This document shows, one piece after another, positions 20,993 to 29,316 of a stretch of DNA of 64,000 nucleotides. Within the stretch, counting starts at the first letter, position 1, and every line of letters begins with the position of its first letter. The notes below the pieces were generated by a model. It saw only the letters and a program-made list of their open reading frames with translations, did not search any database and was not told where the DNA came from. The stretch is from Pseudomonadota bacterium. Lineage in GTDB: Bacteria > Pseudomonadota > Gammaproteobacteria > Burkholderiales > Rhodocyclaceae. The stretch spans positions 187,435 to 251,434 of the forward strand of contig JAFEFC010000011.1 in assembly GCA_018240785.1 (NCBI GenBank). Direction: 5' to 3'. Both the position numbers and the translations under genes were made by a program.

Positions 20993-21337
20993 TCAGCGGC
21001 CGCCTGAGCAGCCGCAGCCGCCACCACCGCCGCCGCAGGAGCCGCCCTGCGCGCCATAGCTCGGCGCCGCTTCATCCTGCGCATGGAGTTGGATCTTGAA
21101 ATCGATCACGATGTTGCCGGGCTCGCGCGCCACGTACTGGATGCCCACCTGGCTGCCATAGCGCTGCTGGATCTGGTTGAGCAGCGGCAGCGGGTCGTGG
21201 TCGTTCACAAAGCGCATCGTCTCGCCGTCGTCCAGCGATTCGAGCGCGCCGAAGATCGCCGCATGGCGAAAACGCTTGGCGACGCCGCGCGCGTCGAAAC
21301 CAAACACCGCATTATCGATAACAGGCAGTTCGCTCAT
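20993..21337 (-). CDS. DUF2249 protein with Gly/Cys-rich tail
   Basis: A 114-residue cytosolic protein, MSELPVIDNAVFGFDARGVA..., whose first 90 residues match DUF2249 (ESLDDGETMRFVNDHDPLPL, then VAREPGNIVIDFKIQL). DUF2249 proteins are small and often occur near haem, nitric-oxide or redox genes; their function is not settled. The last 17 residues are almost only Gly, Cys and Ser (GGSCGGGGGGCGCSGGR), with three cysteines suitable for metal binding. Start 21337 has AGAGGA upstream at good spacing; the longer frame is discarded. Divergent from the small gene at 21520. Confidence 0.82.
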   Translation of the reverse strand: MSELPVIDNAVFGFDARGVAKRFRHAAIFGALESLDDGETMRFVNDHDPLPLLNQIQQRYGSQVGIQYVAREPGNIVIDFKIQLHAQDEAAPSYGAQGGSCGGGGGGCGCSGGR

Positions 21338-21519
21338 CGAATTTCGTCCTCTGGTTGGTCGGCGCCACAGCGCGCCGCAGGCTTCGCATCGTGCCGGCGC
21401 GGCGCGTCGAAAGCCTTGAGCCAGAACAAGAATTCGCCCACCGATCACGACGACCTGCCGCCAAGCTACGATGCCGGGGCGGCCATCGCGTGGTCGCAAC
21501 GTCCGTCAGGAGAACCCCG

Positions 21520-21765
21520 ATGTCCATGAGCTATGAACAGCACCTCGATGAAGTCACCACACTAATCTACGAACGCCACGACCTGAGCGAGAAGGCGGCA
21601 ATCCGCATCGTGATGCTCGCGCAGGAGGACGGCTACTTCAGCGGACACGACGACGACCCTTCGATCTGCACTCAGGCGCGCGCCGAAGCGGACGCCGAAG
21701 CGGTGTTCCGCAAGTACGCCAAGCCACCGCGCGCGGCCGATGTCGCCCCGAAACGCAGCCGATGA
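21520..21765 (+). CDS. Small acidic protein of unknown function
   Basis: An 81-residue protein, MSMSYEQHLDEVTTLIYERH..., preceded by AGGAGA, a good ribosome site. It is soluble and Asp/Glu-rich in the middle (MLAQEDGYFSGHDDDPSICT), with a basic Pro/Lys/Arg tail. No domain recognised. It is divergent from the DUF2249 gene and lies 72 bp ahead of lemA on the same strand, so it may share regulation with either. Coding is plausible from the ribosome site and amino-acid composition. Confidence 0.65.
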   Translation: MSMSYEQHLDEVTTLIYERHDLSEKAAIRIVMLAQEDGYFSGHDDDPSICTQARAEADAEAVFRKYAKPPRAADVAPKRSR

Positions 21766-21837
21766 CCGCACCTGCCACGGGCAATGCTGCTAGAGTCATC
21801 AGGCCGTGTGCCTGAAAGCTCACTCCGGAGATCGATC

Positions 21838-22458
21838 ATGTTCCACAAATTCCTGCGCCGTTTCTCCCTGCTGCTCTGCGCCGTTGCCCTGCTCGGACTG
21901 TCGGGCTGTGGCTACAACGATTTCCAGCGCCTCGACGAACAGAGCAAGGCGGCATGGGCCGAAGTGCTGAACCAGTATCAGCGGCGCGCCGACCTGATCC
22001 CCAATCTGGTCAGCACGGTGAAGGGTGAGGCCAACTTCGAGCAGGAAACGCTGACCAAGGTCATCGAAGCCCGCTCGCGCGCCACCGCCATCCAGGTCAC
22101 GCCCGAGATGCTGAGCGACCCCCAGGCCATGGAGCGCTTCCAGCAGGCGCAGGGACAACTCGGCAGCGCGCTGTCGAGGCTGCTGGTCGTCGCGGAGAAC
22201 TATCCGACTCTCAAGGCCAACCAAGCCTTCCAGGAATTGCGGGTGCAGCTCGAAGGCACCGAGAACCGCATCACGGTGGCGCGCAACAAGTACATCGACT
22301 CGATACAGCAATACAACGTCCTGGCGCGCAGCTTCCCCACCAACCTCACCGCGATGGTGTTCAGCTACAAGCCGAAGGCGAGCTTCAGCGTGGCCAACGA
22401 AGCCGAGATCTCGCGTCCGCCAACGGTGGACTTCGGCTCGCCGGCGAAGAAACCTTGA
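21838..22458 (+). CDS. lemA: LemA-family lipoprotein
   Basis: A 206-residue protein with a lipoprotein signal ending in LGLSGCG (Cys at about residue 24), then the LemA domain: a helical bundle with WAEVLNQYQRRADLIPNLV near the start and NKYIDSIQQYNVLARSFP near the end. LemA proteins sit at the membrane by their N-terminus; their molecular role is poorly known. Start 21838 has CCGGAG upstream; a TGCTAGAGT extended -10-like element lies at 21788-21796. It leads a lemA-TPM-TPM operon, a recurrent arrangement. Confidence 0.92.
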   Translation: MFHKFLRRFSLLLCAVALLGLSGCGYNDFQRLDEQSKAAWAEVLNQYQRRADLIPNLVSTVKGEANFEQETLTKVIEARSRATAIQVTPEMLSDPQAMERFQQAQGQLGSALSRLLVVAENYPTLKANQAFQELRVQLEGTENRITVARNKYIDSIQQYNVLARSFPTNLTAMVFSYKPKASFSVANEAEISRPPTVDFGSPAKKP

Positions 22459-22561
22459 TTGCGTCGCGTCGAACGCGTGCCGGCATGTGCAATGCCGGCC
22501 TGCCGAGCTGCGATTCCTGATTGCTGCCCCACTCCCACCCCTACCCCCTCTTCGACTGCCG

Positions 22562-23485
22562 ATGAACCGGGCACAACCAGCCATCCCCTGCCGCAGCGCG
22601 CTCTACCTTCTGGCCGCGCTGTTCGGGCTGTTGCTGCTGGCTTGCGGGCCGGTCGCAGCCCAGCCACTGCAGCCCGTCCCCGAGCTGAGCGCGCGCGTTG
22701 TGGACCGCAGCGGCACCCTCGCGCCACAGCAGCTTCAGGCGCTTGAGGCGCACCTCGCCAGCTTCGAGCGCGAGCGCGGCACGCAGATCGTAGTGCTGCT
22801 CGTCCCCACGTCGGCGCCTGAGGACATCGCCGCATATGCGTTCCGCGTCGCCGACACCTGGAAGATCGGCCGCCGCGACGTCGGCGACGGCATCCTGGTG
22901 GTGGTCGCCAAGGACGACCGCCGCATCCGCATCGAGGTGGCGCGCGCGCTGGAGGGCGCGGTGCCCGATGTCGCGGCATTCCGCATCATCGACCGCATCA
23001 TCACGCCGGCCTTCCGCCAGGGCGATTTCGCCGGCGGCCTGGAAGGGGGCGTCGATGCGCTGATGGCCCTGGTGCGCGGCGAGGCGCTTCCCCTGCCCGC
23101 GCAGCAAGCGCGCAACGACGGGCAGACGTCGATCGAAGACCTGGGCGCCTTCCTGTTCGTCGCCGTGCCGGTGGTCGGGGCAGTACTGATCGGCGTGCTC
23201 GGCCGCAAGCTGGGCGCGCTGGCGACGGGCGGCGCGGCAGGCTTCGTCATCAAGCTGCTGACCGGCAGCCTGCTGCTCGCCGGCATCGGCGGCGTGCTGG
23301 CGGCGGTATTCGTGCTGGCGCTGGGGATCGGTGGTGGCGGTGGCTTCGGCGGCGGTGGTCCCGGTGGCGGCATGCGCCGTGGCGGGCCCATCATCTGGGG
23401 TGGCGGTCGGGGCGGCGGCGGAGGCGGTTTCAGCAGCGGTGGTGGCGGCAGCTTCGGCGGCGGCGGCGCCTCGGGGAGCTGGTGA
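22562..23485 (+). CDS. TPM-domain membrane protein with Gly-rich tail (YgcG type)
   Basis: A 307-residue protein: signal peptide (to about residue 33), a TPM domain (about 42-165; VVDRSGTLAPQQLQALEAHL, then VGDGILVVVAKDDRRIRIEV), hydrophobic segments at about 195-260, then a 55-residue tail of Gly with scattered Phe/Ser ending GGGGASGSW. TPM domains face the periplasm; plant TPM proteins act in photosystem repair, while the bacterial role is unclear. It follows lemA by 103 bp and its stop overlaps the next start (TGATG). The Gly tail explains the GC skew at 23330-23480. Confidence 0.9.
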   Translation: MNRAQPAIPCRSALYLLAALFGLLLLACGPVAAQPLQPVPELSARVVDRSGTLAPQQLQALEAHLASFERERGTQIVVLLVPTSAPEDIAAYAFRVADTWKIGRRDVGDGILVVVAKDDRRIRIEVARALEGAVPDVAAFRIIDRIITPAFRQGDFAGGLEGGVDALMALVRGEALPLPAQQARNDGQTSIEDLGAFLFVAVPVVGAVLIGVLGRKLGALATGGAAGFVIKLLTGSLLLAGIGGVLAAVFVLALGIGGGGGFGGGGPGGGMRRGGPIIWGGGRGGGGGGFSSGGGGSFGGGGASGSW

Positions 23486-24027
23486 TGAGCCTGCTGCGCG
23501 CATTGCGTCATCTATGGCTCGACCGTGGCGACGTTCATCGTGCGCTCGGCAGGGAGGCACTCGACCGGCTTGCGGCGCAGGTGCGCGACAGCGAGCGGCG
23601 ACACAGCGGCGAGATCTGCGTCTGCGTGGAAGCCTCCCTTCCGCTGCGCTACCTGTGGCGCCATGTACTGCACCGTACCGCATTGGCGGATCTCGCCCAC
23701 GAACGCGCGCTGGAGCTCTTCGCCGAGCAGCGCGTCTGGGACACCGAGCACAACAACGGCGTGCTGATCTACGTGCTGCCAGTCGAACGCCGCGTCGAGC
23801 TCATCGCCGACCGTGGCGTTGTACCGCATGGTGGTGCCACGCACTGGCAGGCACTGATGCGCGACATCTCGACGCGCTTCGCCGGCGGCCGGCTCGAAGA
23901 CGGCATATCGCAGGCGGTCGATGCAGTCGGCGACGTGCTCCAGAGCCGCTTCCCGGCGGGTGGGACCGAAGGGCAGGCTGGAGGGAACGAAGAGGGCGAG
24001 CTACCGGACCGACCTGTCATTCTCTGA
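23485..24027 (+). CDS. Second TPM-domain protein, without signal or Gly tail
   Basis: A 180-residue protein, MSLLRALRHLWLDRGDVHRA..., with a divergent TPM domain (SERRHSGEICVCVEASLPLR, then HNNGVLIYVLPVERRVELIADRGV). There is no signal peptide and no clear membrane helix, so it probably works on the cytoplasmic side or attaches to a partner. Its ATG shares one base with the upstream stop, implying coupled translation with the first TPM protein. The lemA-TPM-TPM trio probably acts as one envelope module; substrate unknown. Confidence 0.88.
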   Translation: MSLLRALRHLWLDRGDVHRALGREALDRLAAQVRDSERRHSGEICVCVEASLPLRYLWRHVLHRTALADLAHERALELFAEQRVWDTEHNNGVLIYVLPVERRVELIADRGVVPHGGATHWQALMRDISTRFAGGRLEDGISQAVDAVGDVLQSRFPAGGTEGQAGGNEEGELPDRPVIL

Positions 24028-24183
24028 TCAGGCATGAGACCGGCAACGCGGCTGCCGGCCGCTGTGCTATTGTTGAAAAAGAGGCAGACAAGAGGCGTGT
24101 TCCCGTTCGCTGTCATGACGCCGACAAATGCGCCCATGCCGGCCTCGCGAAATTCCTATTACCCGCGAGTGTGGAGGATGTGT

Positions 24184-24690
24184 ATGGCCGGAAAGCAAGA
24201 ACAGATGAACGAACTTCAGAAAAAGAACCTGGAAGCGGCCATGCGCCTCGCGCAGCTCTCGATCGAGAACTCGCAGCGCATCATGGAAATCCAGGTCTCT
24301 ACCGCCAAGACCCTGTTCGAAGAGGGCGTGCAGAACGCCAAGGCACTGTCTGCGGTGAAGGACCCTCGGGACATGATGAACCTGCGCACCCAGTTCGCGC
24401 AGAGCACCACCGAGAAGATGCTGGCCTGCGCACGCGAGATCGCCGAGATCACCACGCGCACCCAGGCTGAAGTGGGCAAGCTGGTCGGCGAGCAATTGAC
24501 CACCGGTAGCCACGACGTCTTCGAGGCGATGCAGAAGATGTTCAAGGGAATGCCGATCACCGACCAGAACGCGCTGGGGGCAATGCAGTCCGCGATGGAC
24601 ACCACGCGTGCCGCCTTCGAGCAGATGACCCGTGCTTCGACCGAGGCCTTCCAGGCCTTCACGCAGCAGGGAGCCAAGGGCCGCAGGTAA
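24184..24690 (+). CDS. Phasin family protein (PHA granule-associated)
   Basis: A 168-residue, mostly helical amphipathic protein, MAGKQEQMNELQKKNLEAAM..., of the phasin_2 type found on polyhydroxyalkanoate granules in betaproteobacteria. The conserved core includes NSQRIMEIQVSTAKTLFEEG and TTEKMLACAREIAEITTRTQ. Start 24184 is chosen because GGAGG sits 6-7 bases upstream; the ATG two codons earlier is too close to it. An extended -10 (TGC TATTGT, 24065-24073) suggests its own promoter. Followed by a strong hairpin terminator. Confidence 0.92.
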   Translation: MAGKQEQMNELQKKNLEAAMRLAQLSIENSQRIMEIQVSTAKTLFEEGVQNAKALSAVKDPRDMMNLRTQFAQSTTEKMLACAREIAEITTRTQAEVGKLVGEQLTTGSHDVFEAMQKMFKGMPITDQNALGAMQSAMDTTRAAFEQMTRASTEAFQAFTQQGAKGRR

Positions 24691-24736
24691 GCCCGACGGT
24701 GGCTGATCCGCTGCCGCAAGGCGGGTCGGCGATGAC

Positions 24737-24770
24737 GAAGACGGCGCCACCAGGCGCCGTCTTCATTTCG
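24737..24770. terminator. Bidirectional terminator between phasin and moaE
   Basis: GAAGACGGCGCC (24737-24748) and GGCGCCGTCTTC (24753-24764) are a perfect 12-bp stem with an ACCA loop, followed by ATTTCG. It lies between convergent genes, 46 bases after the phasin stop. Confidence 0.75.
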
Positions 24771-24784
24771 TCAGCCCGCGTTTC

Positions 24785-25288
24785 TCAGCCCTTCGACGCG
24801 CTCGCTGCCGCCGACCAGCGTGCCGCGGCAGTGTCGTCGCTTTCGCGCGCATCGACCCAGCGCGCGCCCTCGGGGGTTTCCTCGCGCTTCCAGAACGGTG
24901 CCTGCGTCTTCAGGTAGTCCATGATGAATTCGCATGCGGCGAAAGCTTCGCCACGGTGCGCCGCGGCGACGCCGACGAAGACGATGCGATCGCCCGGCTG
25001 CAGCCGCCCGACGCGGTGGATGACCCTGACCGACAGCGGCGACCAGCGCACGCAGGCCTGCTCGACGATGTCACCGAGGGCGCGCTCCGTCATGCCTGGA
25101 TAATGCTCCAGCGTCATCGCCGACACGCCGCTGCCATCGTTGGCATCCCTCACCAGGCCGATGAACGTGGCGATGCCACCGACATCGCGCCGGCCGTCGC
25201 CGAGCCTGGCGGTCTCGGCGCCGACGTCGAAATCCGCCTCCTGGACGCTCACCAGCATCTCGCCCGCTGCCGCCTGCTGCGCGCTCAT
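24785..25288 (-). CDS. moaE: Molybdopterin synthase catalytic subunit
   Basis: The large subunit of molybdopterin synthase, which with MoaD adds two sulfurs to precursor Z (cPMP). The 167-residue product contains the family segments GGIATFIGLVRDAN, LEHYPGMTERAL, HRVGRLQPGDRIVFVGVAAAHR and FIMDYLKTQAPFWKRE; the Lys residues of the last one are the active-site region. Start 25288 has GGGAG upstream; it is 14 bp after the moaD stop. Confidence 0.95.
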   Translation of the reverse strand: MSAQQAAAGEMLVSVQEADFDVGAETARLGDGRRDVGGIATFIGLVRDANDGSGVSAMTLEHYPGMTERALGDIVEQACVRWSPLSVRVIHRVGRLQPGDRIVFVGVAAAHRGEAFAACEFIMDYLKTQAPFWKREETPEGARWVDARESDDTAAARWSAAASASKG

Positions 25289-25302
25289 GGCTGCTCCCGG
25301 GC

Positions 25303-25554
25303 TCAACCGCCGGTGACGGGCGGAAAGAAGGCGACCTCGTCACCCGGTCCGACCGATGCATCGCCGCCGACCATGCGCTGATTGACTGCCGCCTTCACGT
25401 TGGCGGCCGCCAGCTTTTCCCAGACGCCGCCGCGGGCGACGAGGCAGGCGCGCAGCGCGGACACGCTCGCCACCCCCGCCGGCGGATCGAAGTCCTCCGC
25501 GGATACGCCCAGCGCCTCGCGCAGCGCAGCAAAGTAGAGAATTCTGAGCGCCAT
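25303..25554 (-). CDS. moaD: Molybdopterin synthase sulfur carrier subunit
   Basis: An 83-residue ubiquitin-like sulfur carrier, MALRILYFAALREALGVSAE..., ending in the essential Gly-Gly (FFPPVTGG) that is adenylated and thiocarboxylated. Intact and of normal length. It sits between moeA (17 bp) and moaE (14 bp) in one operon. Confidence 0.95.
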   Translation of the reverse strand: MALRILYFAALREALGVSAEDFDPPAGVASVSALRACLVARGGVWEKLAAANVKAAVNQRMVGGDASVGPGDEVAFFPPVTGG

Positions 25555-25571
25555 CTGCGCAACCTCGTCGT

Positions 25572-26777
25572 TCAGTCAAGCAAATCGGTGAAGGGCAGGA
25601 AACGCACCGTGCCGCCGCGTGCGACCGGTTGCGCCGCCGGAATATCGACCAGACCATTCGCCCACACCGTCGAGTTCAGCGCTGCCGACCCCTGGTTGTC
25701 GAACAGTTCCACGCCGCCCTGCGCATTCATGCGCGCGCGCAGGAACTCGCGGCGGCGGTCCGGGCGCGGCCAGTCGAAGTCGGCGCGCAGCAGCAGCGCC
25801 GCTGGCGCCACATCCCGCACTCCCTGTGTCGCCAGCAGGAAAGGCCGCACCAGCATCAGGAAAGTGACGAAGCTCGACACCGGGTTGCCGGGCAGGCCGA
25901 TGAAGGCCGCGCCGTGCACCCGGCCATAGGCCAGCGGCTTGCCAGGCTTCATTGCGATCTTCCACAGGTCGAGGCTGCCTTCGGCCTCCACCGCCGGCTT
26001 GACGTGGTCTTCCTCGCCCACCGACACGCCGCCGCTGGTGAGGATCAGGTCATGACCCTGCGCGGCCTTGCGCAACACCTCGCGCGTGGCGTCCAGGTTG
26101 TCAGGGACGATGCCGAAATCGGCCACTTCGCAGCCCAACCCATGCAGCAAGGCATTGAGCAGGAAGCGATTCGAATTGTAGATGCCGCCCGGCGGCAGCG
26201 CCTCGCCGGGCATGACCAGTTCGCTGCCGGTCGAGAACATCGCCACCCTGACGCGGCGATGGACCGGCAGTTGTGCCAGGCCGACCGAGGCGGCAAGCGC
26301 GACCGCCTGCGGCGTCAGGCGCAGCCCCGCCGGCAGGATCTCCGCGCCCAGTGTGATGTCCTCGCCCGCCCGACGCACGGATTCACCCGCGCACGGCAGG
26401 TGGTTGATCACCACGTCGTCGCCATCGGCTTCGCACAGCTCCTGCATCACCACCGCATCGGCCCCGGGCGGTAGCGGCGCGCCAGTGAAGATGCGCGCTG
26501 CGCTGCCCGCGGCAAGCGGATGGCCGACGCTGCCCGCCGGAATGCGCTGGCTGACGCGCAGCCGCGTGCCGATGGCGGACACGTCGGCGGTGCGCACTGC
26601 GTAGCCGTCCATCGCCGAGTTGTCCATCGGCGGTTGCGCCAGGCCGGAACGCTGCGCAACTGCGAGCACGCGGCCGCTGGCGACGAAGGTGTCGATCTGC
26701 TCGATCTCCCGCACCGGGCGCACGAAATCCAGCAGCTTGGCGTAGGCCTCGTCGAAGGAAAGCATGGGGGCGTTCAT
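25572..26777 (-). CDS. moeA: Molybdopterin molybdenumtransferase MoeA
   Basis: Inserts molybdate into adenylylated molybdopterin. The 401-residue product has the MoeA order: N-terminal SFDEAYAKLLDFVRPV, PPMDNSAMDGYAVR, the IFTGAPLPPGADAVVMQE segment, the MoCF-biosynthesis motif LILTSGGVSVGEEDH and the conserved GLPGNPVSSFVTF. The ATG overlaps the mobB stop (ATGA), so the two are translationally coupled. Cytosolic. Confidence 0.96.
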   Translation of the reverse strand: MNAPMLSFDEAYAKLLDFVRPVREIEQIDTFVASGRVLAVAQRSGLAQPPMDNSAMDGYAVRTADVSAIGTRLRVSQRIPAGSVGHPLAAGSAARIFTGAPLPPGADAVVMQELCEADGDDVVINHLPCAGESVRRAGEDITLGAEILPAGLRLTPQAVALAASVGLAQLPVHRRVRVAMFSTGSELVMPGEALPPGGIYNSNRFLLNALLHGLGCEVADFGIVPDNLDATREVLRKAAQGHDLILTSGGVSVGEEDHVKPAVEAEGSLDLWKIAMKPGKPLAYGRVHGAAFIGLPGNPVSSFVTFLMLVRPFLLATQGVRDVAPAALLLRADFDWPRPDRRREFLRARMNAQGGVELFDNQGSAALNSTVWANGLVDIPAAQPVARGGTVRFLPFTDLLD

Positions 26778-27268
26778 TGGACGTCGGGATGCTCGAGGAT
26801 GAAGGCGGCGATGGCGGCGGGATCGTTGAGCGGCAGGCGCGGCAACGGACAGTCGATGACGCCATCCGTGGCAACCGCGACGACGTGCGGATTTTCCGGC
26901 CACAGCGGCGGCTTGCCCAGCGCCGGGCGATGGATCTCGATCTTGGGCACGGCGGCTTCCTTGTAGCCTTCGATCAGGACAAGATCGCAGGGCGCCAGCA
27001 GTCGCAACTGCTCGTCCAGGGTGGGCTCGGGCGCGCCGCGCAATTCGTGCATCAGCACCCAGCGATCGTTGGACAGCATCAGCACCTGGGTGGCACCTGC
27101 TTCGCGGTGGCGGTAGGAATCCTTGCCGGGGCGATCAAGGTCGAAGCCGTGATGTGCATGCTTGATCACCGACACGCGCAGGCCGCGCGCAGTGAAGTGG
27201 GGAATGAGTTGCTCTACCAGCGTGGTCTTGCCCGAGCCGGACCAGCCGGCCATGCCGATGACTTTCAT
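26774..27268 (-). CDS. mobB: Molybdopterin-guanine dinucleotide biosynthesis adaptor MobB
   Basis: A 164-residue GTP-binding protein with Walker A GWSGSGKTT (residues 8-16) and the MobB segments VSVIKHAHHGFDLDRPGKDS and LVLIEGYKEAAVPKIEIHR. It assists attachment of GMP to molybdopterin. First gene of mobB-moeA-moaD-moaE; mobA itself is not in the window. Its presence implies bis-MGD enzymes such as nitrate reductase or formate dehydrogenase in the organism (inference). Confidence 0.94.
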   Translation of the reverse strand: MKVIGMAGWSGSGKTTLVEQLIPHFTARGLRVSVIKHAHHGFDLDRPGKDSYRHREAGATQVLMLSNDRWVLMHELRGAPEPTLDEQLRLLAPCDLVLIEGYKEAAVPKIEIHRPALGKPPLWPENPHVVAVATDGVIDCPLPRLPLNDPAAIAAFILEHPDVQ

Positions 27269-27346
27269 CGCTCGATGTTCGAAGTGGGTTGCGCGGTCAG
27301 TTGCGTGTGAAGCCGCAAGGATACCCCAGCACGGTGGCCCCCGGGC

Positions 27347-29308
27347 TCAGTCGGCGGTCCCGGGCGGCGGCAGCGTATGCAGGAAGGCCACCGCCTCGGC
27401 CTCGAGACGGGTGCGGCGCATCGGCGGCAGGCTGCGCCAGACGACCTTGCCGTAGGACTTGTCGATCATGCGCGGATCGCAGATGCACAGCACGCCGCGG
27501 TCGCGCTCGGTGCGGATGAGGCGTCCGGCGCCCTGCTTCATGCTGATCACCGCACGCGGCAATTGATGGTGGACGAAGGGGTTGAGGCCCTGCCTCTGCA
27601 TGTGCTCGACACGCGCGGCGAGTACCGGATCGTCGGGCGGCGCGAAGGGCAGCTTGTCGATCACCACCAGCGACAGCGCGTCGCCCGGCACGTCCACGCC
27701 TTCCCAGAAGCTCTGGCTGGCGACCAGCACCGCGTTGCCGAGGCGGCGGAAACGGTCGAGCAGCTCGGTGCGCGATCCCTCACCCTGCAGCAGCAGCGGC
27801 AGCTCGTCGCCCGCCTGCTGCAGGCCGTCGGCGATCAGCTCGTGCACCCGGCGCATCGCGCGCAACGAGGTGCACAGCACGAAGGCGCGGCCGCGCGCGG
27901 CGCGGATCAGCGGCAGTGCGACCCGCGCCACCGCCTCGGTATAGTCGGGCGAGTTGGGGTCAGGCATGTTGGCGGGCGCATACAGTAGCGCCTGCTCGCC
28001 GTAGTCGAAGGGGCTGCCCCACACTGCGGTCATGGGCGGCGGATCCATCCACGCCAGGCCGAGCTCGCGGCAGTAGTGGCCGAAATCGGCCTTGCCCACC
28101 GCCAGCGTGGCCGAGGTGAAGATCCAGGCGCGCGGATGGCCTTCGAGCTGGCGCTTGAACACGTCGGACACATGCAGCGGCGTGGCGTTGAGCGCCAGCG
28201 ACTGGGTGAAGACCTCGACCCAGCGGATCAGGTCTTTCTCCTCCGGGTTACGCCACCGTGCCAACCGCTCGCCCATCTCCTCGGTGCGCCGCAGGCAGTT
28301 GCCGAGCCCTTCCGAGCGCTCGGCCTGGGTGTCGAGCACGGAATGGAAGGCATCGAGCGCCTGCTGCAGCGCGTCGAGCTGCGGCTCGAAGGCTTCCCGC
28401 TCGGCCGCCTGCGTTGCCGACAGCCGCGCCGTCTCGTTGCCGAACACCAGGCGCAGGTCGCGCGCTGCCTTTTCCAGCTTGCGCGACTCGTCGATCAGCG
28501 CGATGCAGTCGCGCGCCGCGGCCAGCGTCTCGGAGCGCGTGTCGCGCGCCAGCTCCAGCACCTGCGAGGTCGACACGCTCTCGCCGAAGAACAGGCTGGC
28601 CGTCTCCGGCAACTGGTGCGCTTCGTCGAAGATCACCGCGTTGCAGGCCGGCAGCAGTTCGCCCATGCCTTCGTCGCGCAACATGACATCAGCAAAGAAG
28701 AGGTGGTGGTTCACCACCACCACGTCGGCTTCCATCGCCGCCCGCCGGGCCTGCATGACGAAGCATTCGTCCTTGTTCGGGCAGTCCTGGCCGAGGCAGT
28801 TGTCGCGTGTGGAGGTCGCCGCGATCCACGCGGCGGAATCCTCGCGCACGTCGGTGCATTCCGCCTTGTCGCCGGTCTGCGTGAGTTTGGCGAAACGCGT
28901 GATCGCGCGCAGGTCGGCGGCGTCCTGCGCGGTAAGGAAGCGCCCGTCGCGCGCGTTGCGCTCGAGGTGGTAATGGCAGACGTAGTTGGCGCGCCCCTTG
29001 AGCAGCGCGATCGACACGGGCACCTTCAGCGCGGCACGCACGGTGGGCAGGTCGCGGTTGAAGAGCTGGTCCTGCAAGGTCTTGGTGCCGGTCGAAAGGA
29101 TCACCTTGCCGCCCGCCAGCAGCGCCGGCACGAGGTAGGCGAAGGTCTTGCCCGTGCCGGTGCCGGCTTCGGCCACCAGCACGCGATTGCCCTGGATGGC
29201 CTCGGCGATCTTCTGCGCCATCTCGATCTGTTGCGCGCGCGCGCAGAAGCCGGGGATGGCCGCGGCCAGCGGGCCATCTGGGGCGAACAGGGATGCGAGA
29301 TCGGACAT
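27347..29308 (-). CDS. ATP-dependent DNA helicase, DinG/YoaA family
   Basis: A 653-residue superfamily 2 XPD-like helicase. Motifs: Q-like region AQQIEMAQKI, Walker A EAGTGTGKT (about 47-55), Fe-S cluster cysteines in ANYVCHYH and CLGQDCPNKDEC, DEAH box VIFDEAHQLPETA, and motif VI KQGAGRLIRTERDRGV. Length and layout are closer to YoaA (about 636) than to DinG (716) of E. coli. These enzymes unwind damaged DNA or resolve R-loops during repair. It follows zapE by only 8 bp, so it is likely in that transcript. Confidence 0.92.
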   Translation of the reverse strand: MSDLASLFAPDGPLAAAIPGFCARAQQIEMAQKIAEAIQGNRVLVAEAGTGTGKTFAYLVPALLAGGKVILSTGTKTLQDQLFNRDLPTVRAALKVPVSIALLKGRANYVCHYHLERNARDGRFLTAQDAADLRAITRFAKLTQTGDKAECTDVREDSAAWIAATSTRDNCLGQDCPNKDECFVMQARRAAMEADVVVVNHHLFFADVMLRDEGMGELLPACNAVIFDEAHQLPETASLFFGESVSTSQVLELARDTRSETLAAARDCIALIDESRKLEKAARDLRLVFGNETARLSATQAAEREAFEPQLDALQQALDAFHSVLDTQAERSEGLGNCLRRTEEMGERLARWRNPEEKDLIRWVEVFTQSLALNATPLHVSDVFKRQLEGHPRAWIFTSATLAVGKADFGHYCRELGLAWMDPPPMTAVWGSPFDYGEQALLYAPANMPDPNSPDYTEAVARVALPLIRAARGRAFVLCTSLRAMRRVHELIADGLQQAGDELPLLLQGEGSRTELLDRFRRLGNAVLVASQSFWEGVDVPGDALSLVVIDKLPFAPPDDPVLAARVEHMQRQGLNPFVHHQLPRAVISMKQGAGRLIRTERDRGVLCICDPRMIDKSYGKVVWRSLPPMRRTRLEAEAVAFLHTLPPPGTAD

Positions 29309-29316
29309 CGGCGCGG

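Noticed and set aside
23330-23480. GGTGGC-rich tract looking like tandem repeats
   Set aside because: It encodes the Gly-rich tail of the TPM protein, so codon-level low complexity explains it.
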